Assembly (NCBI GenBank): GCA_946479255.1
Contig: CAMLFK010000043.1
Location: 1-24,005 of the forward strand
DNA from: an uncultured Oxalobacteraceae bacterium
GTDB taxonomy: Bacteria; Pseudomonadota; Gammaproteobacteria; Burkholderiales; Burkholderiaceae
Direction: 5' to 3'
Length of the DNA: 24,005 nt
The notes under the pieces are model-generated. The model did not search any database. It had not been told where the DNA came from and saw nothing but the letters and a program-made list of their open reading frames with translations. Made by a program: the position numbers and the translations under genes. Shown here piece after piece: positions 1 to 6,674 of this stretch (the first letter of the stretch is position 1; each line of letters opens with the position of its first letter).

Positions 1-402
1 GCGGCGCTGACCGTGGTTGGTGACGGCGATGGCCGCATCGGCATGGGCAAGGGCAAGTCGAAGGAAGTACCGGTCGGTGTGCAGAAGGCAATGGAAGAAG
101 CCCGCCGCAACCTGATCAAGGTACCGCTCAAGAACGGCACCATCCATCACAACGTGACCGGCCGTCACGGCGCATCGAAAGTCATCATGATGCCCGCCAA
201 GCCAGGTACCGGCGTGATCGCCGGCGGCGCAATGCGCGCGATCTTTGAAGTAATGGGCGTGACCGATATCGTGGCGAAATCCACGGGCTCGTCGAACCCT
301 TACAACCTGGTCCGCGCCACGCTCGACGGCCTGTCGAAAATGAGCACTGCTTCCGACATCGCCGCCAAGCGCGGCAAGTCGGTCGAAGACATCCTGGGCT
401 AA
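1..402 (+). CDS. rpsE: 30S ribosomal protein S5 (5'-truncated by window)
   Basis: Small-subunit protein S5, needed for decoding fidelity and 30S assembly. The reading frame is open from base 1 ([20 protein letters not shown]), so about 40 N-terminal residues lie upstream of the window; the ATG-less start at the window edge is not a real start. The [18 protein letters not shown] segment and the C-terminal [19 protein letters not shown] segment are typical of the S5 double-stranded RNA-binding and C-terminal domains. It ends in TAA at 400-402, and the rpmD ribosome binding site begins inside the stop codon, so the two are translationally close. It is the first visible gene of the spc operon segment. 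Confidence 0.97.
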   Translation, partial: AALTVVGDGDGRIGMGKGKSKEVPVGVQKAMEEARRNLIKVPLKNGTIHHNVTGRHGASKVIMMPAKPGTGVIAGGAMRAIFEVMGVTDIVAKSTGSSNPYNLVRATLDGLSKMSTASDIAAKRGKSVEDILG

Positions 403-412
403 GGTGAAAATT

Positions 413-592
413 ATGGCAAACACCATCAAAGTACAATTGGTCAAGGGTTTGATCGGCACGCGTCAGGATCACCGTGCCACCGTGCGCGGCCTGGGTCTGC
501 GTCGTGTTAACTCGGTTTCCGAGTTGCAGGACACCCCATCCGTACGCGGCATGATCAACAAAGTCTCGTACCTCGTTAAAGTTGTTTCGTAA
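413..592 (+). CDS. rpmD: 50S ribosomal protein L30
   Basis: Large-subunit protein L30, 59 aa, the usual size for bacteria. The sequence starts [16 protein letters not shown] and contains [15 protein letters not shown], the typical L30 core. The frame also allows a GTG at 404, but the ATG at 413 has AAGGTG at 401-406 with 6-nt spacing and gives the family's normal N-terminus, so it is preferred. It lies between rpsE and rplO in the conserved spc order. Confidence 0.95.
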   Translation: MANTIKVQLVKGLIGTRQDHRATVRGLGLRRVNSVSELQDTPSVRGMINKVSYLVKVVS

Positions 593-621
593 GCCGCAAG
601 GCTTACGTCACGGAGAAACTC

Positions 622-1053
622 ATGGAATTGAACACAATTCAACCGGCTGAAGGCGCGAAGCACTACAAGCGCCGCGTAGGCCGCGGTATCGGCTCCGGCC
701 TGGGCAAGACCTCCGGTCGCGGCCACAAGGGTCAGAAATCGCGTTCGGGCGGCTTCCACAAAGTCGGCTTCGAAGGCGGTCAGATGCCTCTGCAGCGCCG
801 TCTGCCTAAGCGCGGTTTCAAGTCGCTCAACGCCACCTTCAAAGCTGAAGTGCGCCTGTCCGACCTGAACAACCTGGCTGTTGGCGACGTCGACATTCTG
901 GTTCTGAAGCAAGCTGGTGTACTGCCTGTGCTGGCACGCGACGTACGCGTGATCCTGTCGGGCGAAATCACCAAGGCTGTGAACCTGAAGGGCATCAAGG
1001 CCACCGCTGGCGCGAAAGCAGCCATCGAAGCGGCCGGCGGCTCGGTAGCGTAA
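622..1053 (+). CDS. rplO: 50S ribosomal protein L15
   Basis: Large-subunit protein L15, 143 aa, the expected length. The N-terminal Gly/Arg/Lys-rich extension that threads into 23S rRNA is visible ([19 protein letters not shown], about residues 17-35), followed by [20 protein letters not shown]. The ATG at 622 has GGAGA at 612-616 with 5-nt spacing. It is followed after 32 nt by secY, as in the spc operon generally. Confidence 0.97.
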   Translation: MELNTIQPAEGAKHYKRRVGRGIGSGLGKTSGRGHKGQKSRSGGFHKVGFEGGQMPLQRRLPKRGFKSLNATFKAEVRLSDLNNLAVGDVDILVLKQAGVLPVLARDVRVILSGEITKAVNLKGIKATAGAKAAIEAAGGSVA

Positions 1054-1085
1054 ATTGCAAGCGGATAGCTTGATCGGAGCAAAAA

Positions 1086-2420
1086 TTGGCGACTAATACA
1101 CAACTTGGTAAAAGTGCAGCGGCTGGTTTCCCCTGGAGCCGGCTCTGGTTTTTGCTTGGCGCGTTGGTCGTCTATCGTGTCGGTGCCCACATCCCGGTTC
1201 CCGGGATCGACCCGTCACAATTGGCGACGCTGTTCAAGCAAAACCAAGGCGGCATCCTGGGCATGTTCAACATGTTCTCGGGTGGCGCGCTGGAACGCTT
1301 CACGGTATTTGCACTCGGCATCATGCCTTACATCTCGGCCTCGATCATCATGCAGCTGGTGTCGATCATCTCGCCGCAGATGGAAGCGCTGAAGAAGGAG
1401 GGCGAATCGGGACGCCGCAAGATCACCCAGTACACGCGCTACTTCACGGTAGTGCTGGCGCTGTTCCAGGCCTTCATGATTGCGGTAGCGCTGGAATCGC
1501 AGCCCGGACTGGTGATTGATCCTGGCATGGCATTCCGTTTTGTCACCGTGGTGTCACTATTGACTGGCACGATGTTCCTGATGTGGCTCGGCGAGCAGAT
1601 CACCGAACGCGGACTGGGTAACGGCATCTCGATCATCATTTTCGCCGGTATCGCGGCGGGCTTGCCGGCAGCATTGTCGGGCTTGTTCACCATGGTGTCG
1701 TCCGGTTCGATCAGCGCCATTGGCGCCATCGTGATCGTGATCCTGGTGGCCTTCGTGACGTACGGCGTGGTGTTCGTGGAACGCGGACAGCGCAAGATCC
1801 TGGTCAATTACGCCAAGCGTCAAGTCGGCAACAAGGTATATGGCGGCCAGAGCAGCCATCTGCCCCTGAAGCTGAACATGGCCGGTGTGATCCCACCGAT
1901 CTTTGCTTCGTCGATCATCCTGTTCCCGGCGACGATCGTGGACTGGTTCACCAAAGGCAAGGATGCGTCCGGCCCGGTGACCGGGTTCCTGAAAGACCTG
2001 GCGGCATCGATGGGGCCTGGTGAGCCTATCCATGCGCTGTTGTACGCAGTGGCAATCGTGTTTTTCTGCTTCTTGTATACGGCACTCGTATTCAACAGCA
2101 AGGAAACGGCGGATAACTTGAAGAAGAGCGGCGCCTTCGTTCCCGGGATTCGTCCTGGCGACCAGACCGCCCGCTACATCGACAAGATCCTGATGCGTTT
2201 GACACTGGCCGGTGCGGTGTACATCACCCTGGTGTGTTTGCTGCCGGAGTTCATGCAAGCCCGCTGGAAGGTACCGTTCTATTTTGGTGGTACTTCCCTG
2301 TTGATTATTGTGGTTGTCACCATGGACTTCATGGCGCAAGTACAAAACTACGTCATGTCGCAGCAATATGAATCGCTGCTGCGCAAGGCAAATTTCAAAG
2401 GCGGAATTCCGACGCGGTAG
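1086..2420 (+). CDS. secY: Preprotein translocase channel subunit SecY
   Basis: SecY forms the protein-conducting channel of the SecYEG translocon in the inner membrane. The 444-aa length is standard. About ten hydrophobic segments are visible, starting with [20 protein letters not shown] (around residues 20-40); the cytoplasmic loop with [20 protein letters not shown] is the conserved SecA/ribosome contact region. I place the start at TTG 1086, because it has GGAG at 1076-1079 with 6-nt spacing and gives the [10 protein letters not shown]-terminus that fits TM1 spacing; no in-frame ATG lies near. The rare start codon may limit SecY synthesis relative to ribosomal proteins. Confidence 0.97.
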   Translation: MATNTQLGKSAAAGFPWSRLWFLLGALVVYRVGAHIPVPGIDPSQLATLFKQNQGGILGMFNMFSGGALERFTVFALGIMPYISASIIMQLVSIISPQMEALKKEGESGRRKITQYTRYFTVVLALFQAFMIAVALESQPGLVIDPGMAFRFVTVVSLLTGTMFLMWLGEQITERGLGNGISIIIFAGIAAGLPAALSGLFTMVSSGSISAIGAIVIVILVAFVTYGVVFVERGQRKILVNYAKRQVGNKVYGGQSSHLPLKLNMAGVIPPIFASSIILFPATIVDWFTKGKDASGPVTGFLKDLAASMGPGEPIHALLYAVAIVFFCFLYTALVFNSKETADNLKKSGAFVPGIRPGDQTARYIDKILMRLTLAGAVYITLVCLLPEFMQARWKVPFYFGGTSLLIIVVVTMDFMAQVQNYVMSQQYESLLRKANFKGGIPTR

Positions 2421-2469
2421 TTGACCGAATCATCGGCCGCCCACCGCGAACCAGGAGTACACAAACCGA

Positions 2470-2688
2470 ATGGCAAAAGACGACGTTATCCAAATGCAGG
2501 GCGAGATTCTTGAGAATCTGCCCAACGCAACGTTTCGAGTAAAGCTGGAAAACGGGCACGTGGTGCTCGGACACATCTCGGGTAAAATGCGGATGAACTA
2601 TATCCGCATTCTTCCCGGCGACAAGGTCACGGTGGAATTGACGCCGTATGACCTGTCCCGGGCCCGCATCGTGTTCCGGACCAAGTGA
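2470..2688 (+). CDS. infA: Translation initiation factor IF-1
   Basis: IF-1 is a single OB-fold protein that binds the 30S A site during initiation. The 72-aa length is typical. [18 protein letters not shown] and the [20 protein letters not shown] core are diagnostic. A Shine-Dalgarno-like AGGAG sits at 2453-2457, 12 nt before the ATG, longer than usual. In beta- and gammaproteobacteria infA is either monocistronic or, as here, placed between secY and rpmJ; some relatives carry a second infA elsewhere, which cannot be judged here. Confidence 0.97.
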   Translation: MAKDDVIQMQGEILENLPNATFRVKLENGHVVLGHISGKMRMNYIRILPGDKVTVELTPYDLSRARIVFRTK

Positions 2689-2758
2689 CTAGCCCAAAGC
2701 AAGTCGCAGTTATACGAACCTTCCGAACAAGTGTCGGAGCTTAGAAGAGAGTCCAAAA

Positions 2759-2872
2759 ATGAAAGTCAATGCATCAGTCAAGCGGATCTGCCGCAACTGC
2801 AAGATCATCAAGCGCAAAGGCGTGGTCCGCGTAATCTGCGTGGAACCGCGTCATAAACAGCGTCAAGGTTAA
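2759..2872 (+). CDS. rpmJ: 50S ribosomal protein L36 (zinc-binding form)
   Basis: A 37-aa protein read directly from the sequence: it begins [18 protein letters not shown] and ends EPRHKQRQG. The Cys11-x2-Cys14, Cys27 and His32 set is the zinc ribbon of the C+ form of L36, which binds 23S rRNA and is among the last proteins to join the 50S subunit. GAGAG lies shortly upstream of the ATG. It sits between infA and rpsM, the conserved junction of the spc and alpha operons. Because the zinc ligands are intact, a zinc-independent L36 paralogue may exist elsewhere, but none is seen here. Confidence 0.96.
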   Translation: MKVNASVKRICRNCKIIKRKGVVRVICVEPRHKQRQG

Positions 2873-2900
2873 TTTAACGTTATTGATTGAGGAATAACGA

Positions 2901-3266
2901 ATGGCACGTATTGCAGGGGTTAACATCCCAAATCATCAGCACACCGTTATCGGCTTGACCGCCATCTACGGTGTTGGCCGCCCACGCGCACAGAAGATCT
3001 GCGCTGAAACGGGTGTTGCGACCAACAAGAAGGTCAAGGACCTGGACGATTCCGAACTCGAGAAGCTGCGTGATGCAGTGGGCACGTTCGTCGTCGAAGG
3101 CGATCTGCGCCGTGAGCTGTCCATGAACATCAAGCGTTTGATGGATCTGGGTTGCTACCGCGGTATGCGTCATCGTAAAGGCCTGCCAGTTCGCGGCCAG
3201 CGCACCCGCACCAACGCGCGTACTCGCAAGGGTCCACGCAAGGCCGCACAATCGCTTAAGAAATAA
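2901..3266 (+). CDS. rpsM: 30S ribosomal protein S13
   Basis: Small-subunit protein S13, 121 aa, which forms intersubunit bridges and contacts P-site t[29 protein letters not shown] at the N-terminus is cited here only by its start ([10 protein letters not shown]) and the C-terminal basic tail [18 protein letters not shown] is the tRNA-contacting extension. The ATG follows GAGGAA with normal spacing. It opens the alpha-operon block rpsM-rpsK-rpsD-rpoA-rplQ. In E. coli the S4-binding leader lies before rpsM; here only 28 nt separate rpmJ and rpsM, too short for that pseudoknot. Confidence 0.97.
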   Translation: MARIAGVNIPNHQHTVIGLTAIYGVGRPRAQKICAETGVATNKKVKDLDDSELEKLRDAVGTFVVEGDLRRELSMNIKRLMDLGCYRGMRHRKGLPVRGQRTRTNARTRKGPRKAAQSLKK

Positions 3267-3279
3267 CTAGGAAACGACC

Positions 3280-3684
3280 ATGGCTAAGCAACAGAGCAGC
3301 GCAGCAGCAGCGCGCGTACGCAAAAAAGTTAAAAAGAACGTCGCTGAAGGCATCGCGCATGTCCACGCATCGTTCAACAACACCATCATCACCATCACCG
3401 ACCGCCAGGGCAACGCCCTGTCGTGGGCGACCTCCGGTGGCGCTGGCTTCAAGGGTTCGCGTAAATCGACCCCGTTCGCAGCGCAGGTTGCGGCCGAAGC
3501 AGCAGGCAAGGTGGCGGTTGAGTGCGGTGTGAAGAACCTCGAAGTGCGTATCAAGGGCCCAGGTCCTGGTCGTGAGTCGGCAGTTCGCGCATTGAACAAC
3601 CTGGGCATCAAGATCACCGAGATCCAGGACGTGACGCCAGTACCGCACAACGGTTGCCGTCCGCCAAAGCGTCGTCGTATCTAA
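3280..3684 (+). CDS. rpsK: 30S ribosomal protein S11
   Basis: Small-subunit protein S11, 134 aa, located on the 30S platform near the Shine-Dalgarno helix. The N-terminal segment is Ala/Lys rich ([20 protein letters not shown]). The core has [20 protein letters not shown], and the C-terminus [18 protein letters not shown] is a hallmark. The start ATG follows TAGGAAACGACC. The gene is separated from rpsM by 13 nt, so the two are surely cotranscribed. A 266-nt leader to rpsD follows, unusually long for this operon. Confidence 0.97.
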   Translation: MAKQQSSAAAARVRKKVKKNVAEGIAHVHASFNNTIITITDRQGNALSWATSGGAGFKGSRKSTPFAAQVAAEAAGKVAVECGVKNLEVRIKGPGPGRESAVRALNNLGIKITEIQDVTPVPHNGCRPPKRRRI

Positions 3685-3950
3685 AGACGTCGTTTGACAC
3701 GACCGCCGGGTGTCCGGCGGGACGTGGGTAGTAAAAATAACGCAGTAAAAATAATTGACTGTGGATCGCCGGCGCAATGCCCTTTAGGGTATACTGCCCG
3801 GCTGTTCGTCGCCTGGCTTGCATTGGCAGCCAGGCTTGTGGGGGAAGTTTCCCTGCAGTTTTCACTAGCCACGTTCGGACCAATGAGTTCGGACTAGCGC
3901 CTGCCGGCATCACGGATGCGGCTGGGGCGTCATTTTTTAAAGGAAGCATT
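3685..3950 (+). promoter_or_regulatory. Structured intergenic leader upstream of rpsD
   Basis: This 266-nt noncoding interval interrupts the otherwise tight operon. From 5' to 3' it holds a perfect 7-bp hairpin (CCGCCGG 3703-3709, CCGGCGG 3714-3720), an A-rich 11-nt direct repeat (AGTAAAAATAA at 3730 and 3744), TTGACT at 3755-3760, TATACT at 3790-3795, an 8-bp hairpin (GCCTGGCT 3811-3818 with AGCCAGGC 3828-3835), the direct repeat GTTCGGAC (3873 and 3887), and a terminator-like hairpin just before the ribosome binding site. TTGACT and TATACT are 29 nt apart, so they are not a normal sigma-70 pair; a promoter near TATACT is possible but unproven. The layout fits a transcript leader with regulatory folding. 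S4 (the product downstream) is a known autoregulator in other bacteria, so S4 control is an inference. Confidence 0.5.
3898..3938 (+). terminator. Terminator-like hairpin in the rpsD leader (candidate attenuator)
   Basis: The stem pairs CGCC 3898-3901 with GGCG 3926-3929, GCCG 3903-3906 with CGGC 3919-3922, and CATC 3908-3911 with GATG 3915-3918, with a bulged G and a small internal loop. A run of six T (3933-3938) starts four bases after the stem, and the rpsD ribosome binding site AAAGGA follows at once. It could be an attenuator; the T-run could instead be a ribosomal protein S1 landing site. Confidence 0.45.
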
Positions 3951-4574
3951 GTGGCACGTTATATCGGACCTAAAGCAAAACTGTCCCGTCGCGAAGGCAC
4001 GGACCTGTTCCTCAAGAGCGCACGCCGTTCGCTCGACTCGAAGTGCAAACTGGACGTCAAGCCAGGCCAGCACGGTGTCAAATCGGGTGCCCGCACCTCG
4101 GACTACGGCAACCAGCTGCGTGAAAAGCAGAAGGTCAAGCGCATGTACGGCGTTCTCGAGCGTCAGTTCCGCCGCTACTTCGCTGAAGCCGACCGCCGCA
4201 AAGGCAACACCGGCGAAACCCTGCTGCGTCTGCTGGAAGCGCGTCTCGACAACGTCTGCTACCGCATGGGCTTCGGCTCGACCCGCGCTGAAGCGCGTCA
4301 GCTGGTCAGCCACAAAGCGTTCACCGTCAACGGTAACGTTGTGAACATCGCTTCGTACAACGTCAAGACCGGCGACGTCATCGCCGTTCGCGAAAAGGCC
4401 AAGAAGCAAGTGCGTATCGTTGAAGCCCTGTCGCTGGCTGAACAAGTCGGCATGCCAAGCTGGGTGTCGGTTGACTCCAAGAAAATGGAAGGCACCTTCA
4501 AATCGTTCCCAGAGCGTAACGAGATCGCCAACGACGTCAACGAATCGCTGATCGTCGAATTGTACTCGCGTTAA
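3951..4574 (+). CDS. rpsD: 30S ribosomal protein S4
   Basis: S4, 207 aa, a primary 16S rRNA-binding protein that nucleates 30S assembly and in enteric bacteria represses its own operon. [19 protein letters not shown] opens the protein, and the S4 RNA-binding domain spans about residues 97-160 ([20 protein letters not shown] and following). The frame stays open upstream to 3777, but the GTG at 3951 has AAGGA at 3940-3944 with 6-nt spacing and gives the family's normal N-terminus; the upstream extension has no S4 similarity. The structured leader before it and a terminator-like hairpin behind it suggest separately tuned expression. Confidence 0.97.
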   Translation: MARYIGPKAKLSRREGTDLFLKSARRSLDSKCKLDVKPGQHGVKSGARTSDYGNQLREKQKVKRMYGVLERQFRRYFAEADRRKGNTGETLLRLLEARLDNVCYRMGFGSTRAEARQLVSHKAFTVNGNVVNIASYNVKTGDVIAVREKAKKQVRIVEALSLAEQVGMPSWVSVDSKKMEGTFKSFPERNEIANDVNESLIVELYSR

Positions 4575-4627
4575 TAACGCAGCCATCGGGCTCCTGGCGC
4601 CAGTCGCCGGCCCGATGCACCGTTTCC

Positions 4628-4655
4628 CGCCCGCTCCACCAGGAGTGGGCGTTTT
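4628..4655 (+). terminator. Hairpin with short T-run between rpsD and rpoA
   Basis: CGCCCGCTCC (4628-4637) pairs with GGAGTGGGCG (4642-4651) over 10 bp with one G-U pair and the loop ACCA, followed by TTTT at 4652-4655. A second inverted repeat lies just upstream (CATCGGGC 4584-4591 with GCCCGATG 4610-4617, enclosing the palindrome CTGGCGCCAG at 4594-4603). The short T-run suggests a weak or partial terminator inside the operon, or a processing or pausing site. Confidence 0.5.
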
Positions 4656-4713
4656 CACTAATGCCATCAGCCTTATCGGTGTAATGAGCCGAGGGTATTG
4701 AAAAGGACATTTC

Positions 4714-5691
4714 ATGCAAAACAGTCTGTTGAAGCCACGTATTATCGATGTTGAAGCCCTCGGTGCCGGTCACGCCAAAGTCGTGATGGAGCCGTTCGAG
4801 CGTGGCTATGGCCACACATTGGGTAATGCGTTGCGCCGCGTACTGCTGTCGTCGATGGTGGGCTACGCGCCGACCGAAGTGACGATCGCCGGCGTGGTTC
4901 ACGAGTATTCGTCGCTCGACGGCGTGCAGGAAGACGTCGTGGACCTGCTGCTGAACCTCAAGGGCGTGGTATTCAAGGTGCACAACCGTGATTCCGTCAC
5001 CCTGACCCTGAAGAAGGAAGGCGAAGGCGCGATCCTGGCATCGGACATCGACCTGCCGCATGATGTGGAACTGATCAACCCGGATCACGTGATTGCCCAC
5101 CTGACCGCCGGCGGCAAGCTGGACATGCAGATCAAGGTTGAAAAAGGCCGTGGCTATGTACCGGGCAACGTGCGTCGCCTGTCGGAAGACACCAACAAGA
5201 CCATCGGCCGCATCATCCTGGACGCGTCGTTCTCGCCAGTGCGCCGTGTGTCGTACTTCGTGGAATCGGCCCGTGTCGAACAGCGTACCGACCTGGACAA
5301 GCTGATCATCAACATTGAAACCAATGGCGTGATCACCCCGGAAGAAGCGATCCGTCAATCGGCCCGCGTGCTGGTTGACCAGCTGAACGTGTTTGCCGCC
5401 CTGGAAGGCACCGAAGCTGCTGCTGAAGCGCCATCGCGTGCACCGCTGGTCGATCCGATCCTGCTGCGTCCAGTCGACGACCTGGAACTGACCGTCCGTT
5501 CGGCCAACTGCCTGAAAGCGGAAAACATCTACTACATCGGCGACCTGATCCAGCGTTCGGAAAACGAGCTGCTCAAGACCCCGAACCTGGGCCGCAAGTC
5601 GCTCAACGAGATCAAGGAAGTGCTGGCATCGCGCGGCCTGACTCTCGGTATGAAACTCGAGAACTGGCCACCTGCAGGCCTCGAGAAATAA
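4714..5691 (+). CDS. rpoA: DNA-directed RNA polymerase alpha subunit
   Basis: The alpha subunit dimerises to start RNA polymerase assembly and contacts UP elements and activators. The 325-aa length is typical. The N-terminal domain (about 1-235) carries [20 protein letters not shown], the conserved dimerisation and beta-binding segment. A short Ala-rich linker ([14 protein letters not shown]) leads to the C-terminal domain (about 250-320) with the DNA-binding [13 protein letters not shown] helix. The ATG at 4714 has AGGA at 4704-4707. It lies in the alpha operon but is bracketed by terminator-like hairpins on both sides, which would set its level apart from the ribosomal proteins. Confidence 0.98.
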   Translation: MQNSLLKPRIIDVEALGAGHAKVVMEPFERGYGHTLGNALRRVLLSSMVGYAPTEVTIAGVVHEYSSLDGVQEDVVDLLLNLKGVVFKVHNRDSVTLTLKKEGEGAILASDIDLPHDVELINPDHVIAHLTAGGKLDMQIKVEKGRGYVPGNVRRLSEDTNKTIGRIILDASFSPVRRVSYFVESARVEQRTDLDKLIINIETNGVITPEEAIRQSARVLVDQLNVFAALEGTEAAAEAPSRAPLVDPILLRPVDDLELTVRSANCLKAENIYYIGDLIQRSENELLKTPNLGRKSLNEIKEVLASRGLTLGMKLENWPPAGLEK

Positions 5692-5701
5692 TTGCTGTAC
5701 G

Positions 5702-5728
5702 CCCGTGGTTTCGGCCGCGGGTTTTTTT
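5702..5728 (+). terminator. Intrinsic terminator between rpoA and rplQ
   Basis: CCCGTGG (5702-5708) pairs with CCGCGGG (5715-5721) over 7 bp with one U-G pair and a TTTCGG loop, followed by seven T (5722-5728). It meets the standard form of a rho-independent terminator and lies 11 nt after the rpoA stop codon. No convincing sigma-70 promoter was found between it and rplQ, so partial readthrough is likely. Confidence 0.8.
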
Positions 5729-5810
5729 GTTGTACCAACCAAGCTATTAACCGGCCCGCGTCTCAGGACGATCGAAGAGCTGGAATTTAAACACTTAGAA
5801 AGGATTTACC

Positions 5811-6206
5811 ATGCGTCACCGTCACGGCCTTCGCAAGCTGAACCGTACTTCGTCCCACCGTCTGGCAATGCTGCGCAACATGACCGTTTCCCTGCTGCGT
5901 CATGAAGCCATCAAGACCACCCTGCCAAAAGCCAAGGAACTGCGCCGCGTTATCGAGCCGATCCTGACCCTGGGCAAGACCGACACCCTGGCCAACAAGC
6001 GTCTGGCATTCTCCCGTCTGCGCGACCGCGAGATGGTATTGAAGCTGTTCGCCGAACTGGGTCCACGCTACGCCAATCGTAATGGCGGCTACCTGCGCAT
6101 CCTGAAAATGGGTTTCCGCGTAGGCGACAACGCCCCGATGGCTTACGTTGAACTGCTGGACCGTCCAGAAGTCAGCGACGTCGAAGCAGCGCCAACCGCC
6201 GAGTAA
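5811..6206 (+). CDS. rplQ: 50S ribosomal protein L17
   Basis: Large-subunit protein L17, 131 aa. [20 protein letters not shown] and the [18 protein letters not shown] segment (here [19 protein letters not shown]) are diagnostic. The C-terminus has the acidic/alanine-rich tail seen in betaproteobacteria. The ATG at 5811 has AAAGGA shortly upstream. It is the last gene of the alpha operon. An upstream intrinsic terminator separates it from rpoA, and a strong terminator follows 23 nt after its stop codon. Confidence 0.97.
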   Translation: MRHRHGLRKLNRTSSHRLAMLRNMTVSLLRHEAIKTTLPKAKELRRVIEPILTLGKTDTLANKRLAFSRLRDREMVLKLFAELGPRYANRNGGYLRILKMGFRVGDNAPMAYVELLDRPEVSDVEAAPTAE

Positions 6207-6229
6207 TCGCCGGTTTCCGCAAGAAAAAG

Positions 6230-6253
6230 ACCAGGCTCTGCCTGGTTTTTTTT
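6230..6253 (+). terminator. Intrinsic terminator closing the ribosomal operon
   Basis: ACCAGGC (6230-6236) and GCCTGGT (6240-6246) form a perfect 7-bp stem with a TCT loop, followed by a T-run through 6253. An A-rich stretch precedes the stem. This is a textbook rho-independent terminator directly after rplQ. Confidence 0.92.
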
Positions 6254-6274
6254 CGTCTGATGAAAGCGATTTCC

Positions 6275-6314
6275 CTCAACCCTGGGGTCAGTGCCCACAT
6301 TGATATACGAGCTC
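6275..6314 (-). repeat. REP-like repeat, copy A (inverted)
   Basis: Read on the - strand this copy matches copy C (6571-6610) at 37 of 40 positions. The 31-nt core is 6284-6314 and starts GGGGTCAGTGCCCACATTG on the + strand; TGGG and CCCA within it can form a small imperfect hairpin. It faces copy B, giving a REP-pair layout with a 70-nt spacer. Confidence 0.8.
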
Positions 6315-6384
6315 GGCCGTTTGAATAGAGCGATTATCGGCAAACGCCTACGGCGATAGGACCAGCCATATTGAATGCGCCGAT

Positions 6385-6424
6385 GGGCTCGTATATCAAT
6401 GTGGGCATTGACCCCGGGAGGAGG
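6385..6424 (+). repeat. REP-like repeat, copy B
   Basis: The 31-nt core (6385-6415) matches the reverse complement of copy A at 29 of 31 positions; the last nine bases diverge. With copy A it could form a long stem or a cruciform with a 70-nt loop, the arrangement called REPIN in other bacteria. Confidence 0.8.
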
Positions 6425-6536
6425 GCAACTGTGGCCGATCTCGCTCCGGCTTATTGCATTTTCGATTATGGGAAACGGCCGAATCGACGTGGGAGTGATT
6501 CGGAACAAAAAAAAAGACGAGGAAACTTTGACGATG

Positions 6537-6564
6537 ACGCCGATAATCCGATCGGGGCGTTTTT
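6537..6564 (+). terminator. Weak terminator-like hairpin before dsbD
   Basis: ACGCC (6537-6541) pairs with GGCGT (6556-6560), with GAT and ATC pairing inside and a two-G bulge, followed by five T. It could insulate dsbD from upstream transcription, but the stem is imperfect and it may be part of the repeat cluster. Confidence 0.35.
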
Positions 6565-6570
6565 ACGGAT

Positions 6571-6610
6571 GAGCTCGTGTAACAATGTGGGCACAGACCC
6601 CAGGGTTGAG
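6571..6610 (+). repeat. REP-like repeat, copy C
   Basis: Same orientation as copy B; its core begins GAGCTCGTGTAACAATGTGG and ends in the GACCCCAGGGTTGAG tail, which is identical to the tail of copy A. It lies 65 nt upstream of the dsbD start codon, so it is probably within or next to the dsbD promoter region. Confidence 0.8.
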
Positions 6611-6674
6611 GGGGGCTGCACTCGATGTTGCCCAGCGGTGTAACATGCGGTATTGCCCCGAACGATGAGATCCC

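Larger units (their letters stand above)
6207..6674. other. Noncoding interval rplQ-dsbD with REP-like cluster
   Basis: This 468-nt gap contains the rplQ terminator, three copies of a ~40-bp repeat, a 7-bp inverted repeat (CCGAATC 6479-6485 with GATTCGG 6497-6503), a run of nine A (6507-6515), and a weak terminator-like hairpin. It is poorer in G+C than the flanking genes. I see no plausible gene: the short open frames on both strands lack ribosome binding sites and run through the repeats. The dsbD promoter must lie in its 3' part, but no good sigma-70 match is evident (TTGCCC at 6628 with TATTGC at 6651, 17-nt spacing, is weak). Confidence 0.7.

Noticed and set aside
3755..3795. TTGACT and TATACT as one sigma-70 promoter
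   Set aside because: They are 29 nt apart, well outside the 16-18 nt range, and neither has a partner at normal spacing.
3777..3950. Longer N-terminus for rpsD starting at ATG 3777
   Set aside because: The extension is not S4-like and would cover the leader hairpins; the GTG at 3951 has a good Shine-Dalgarno and gives the normal S4 N-terminus.
4537..5742. 401-codon frame on the - strand opposite rpoA
   Set aside because: Antisense to a certain rpoA gene and spans the rpoA terminator; no recognisable domain.
6371..6643. Small open frames in the REP-like region
   Set aside because: They run through the repeat copies, lack ribosome binding sites and give no recognisable protein.
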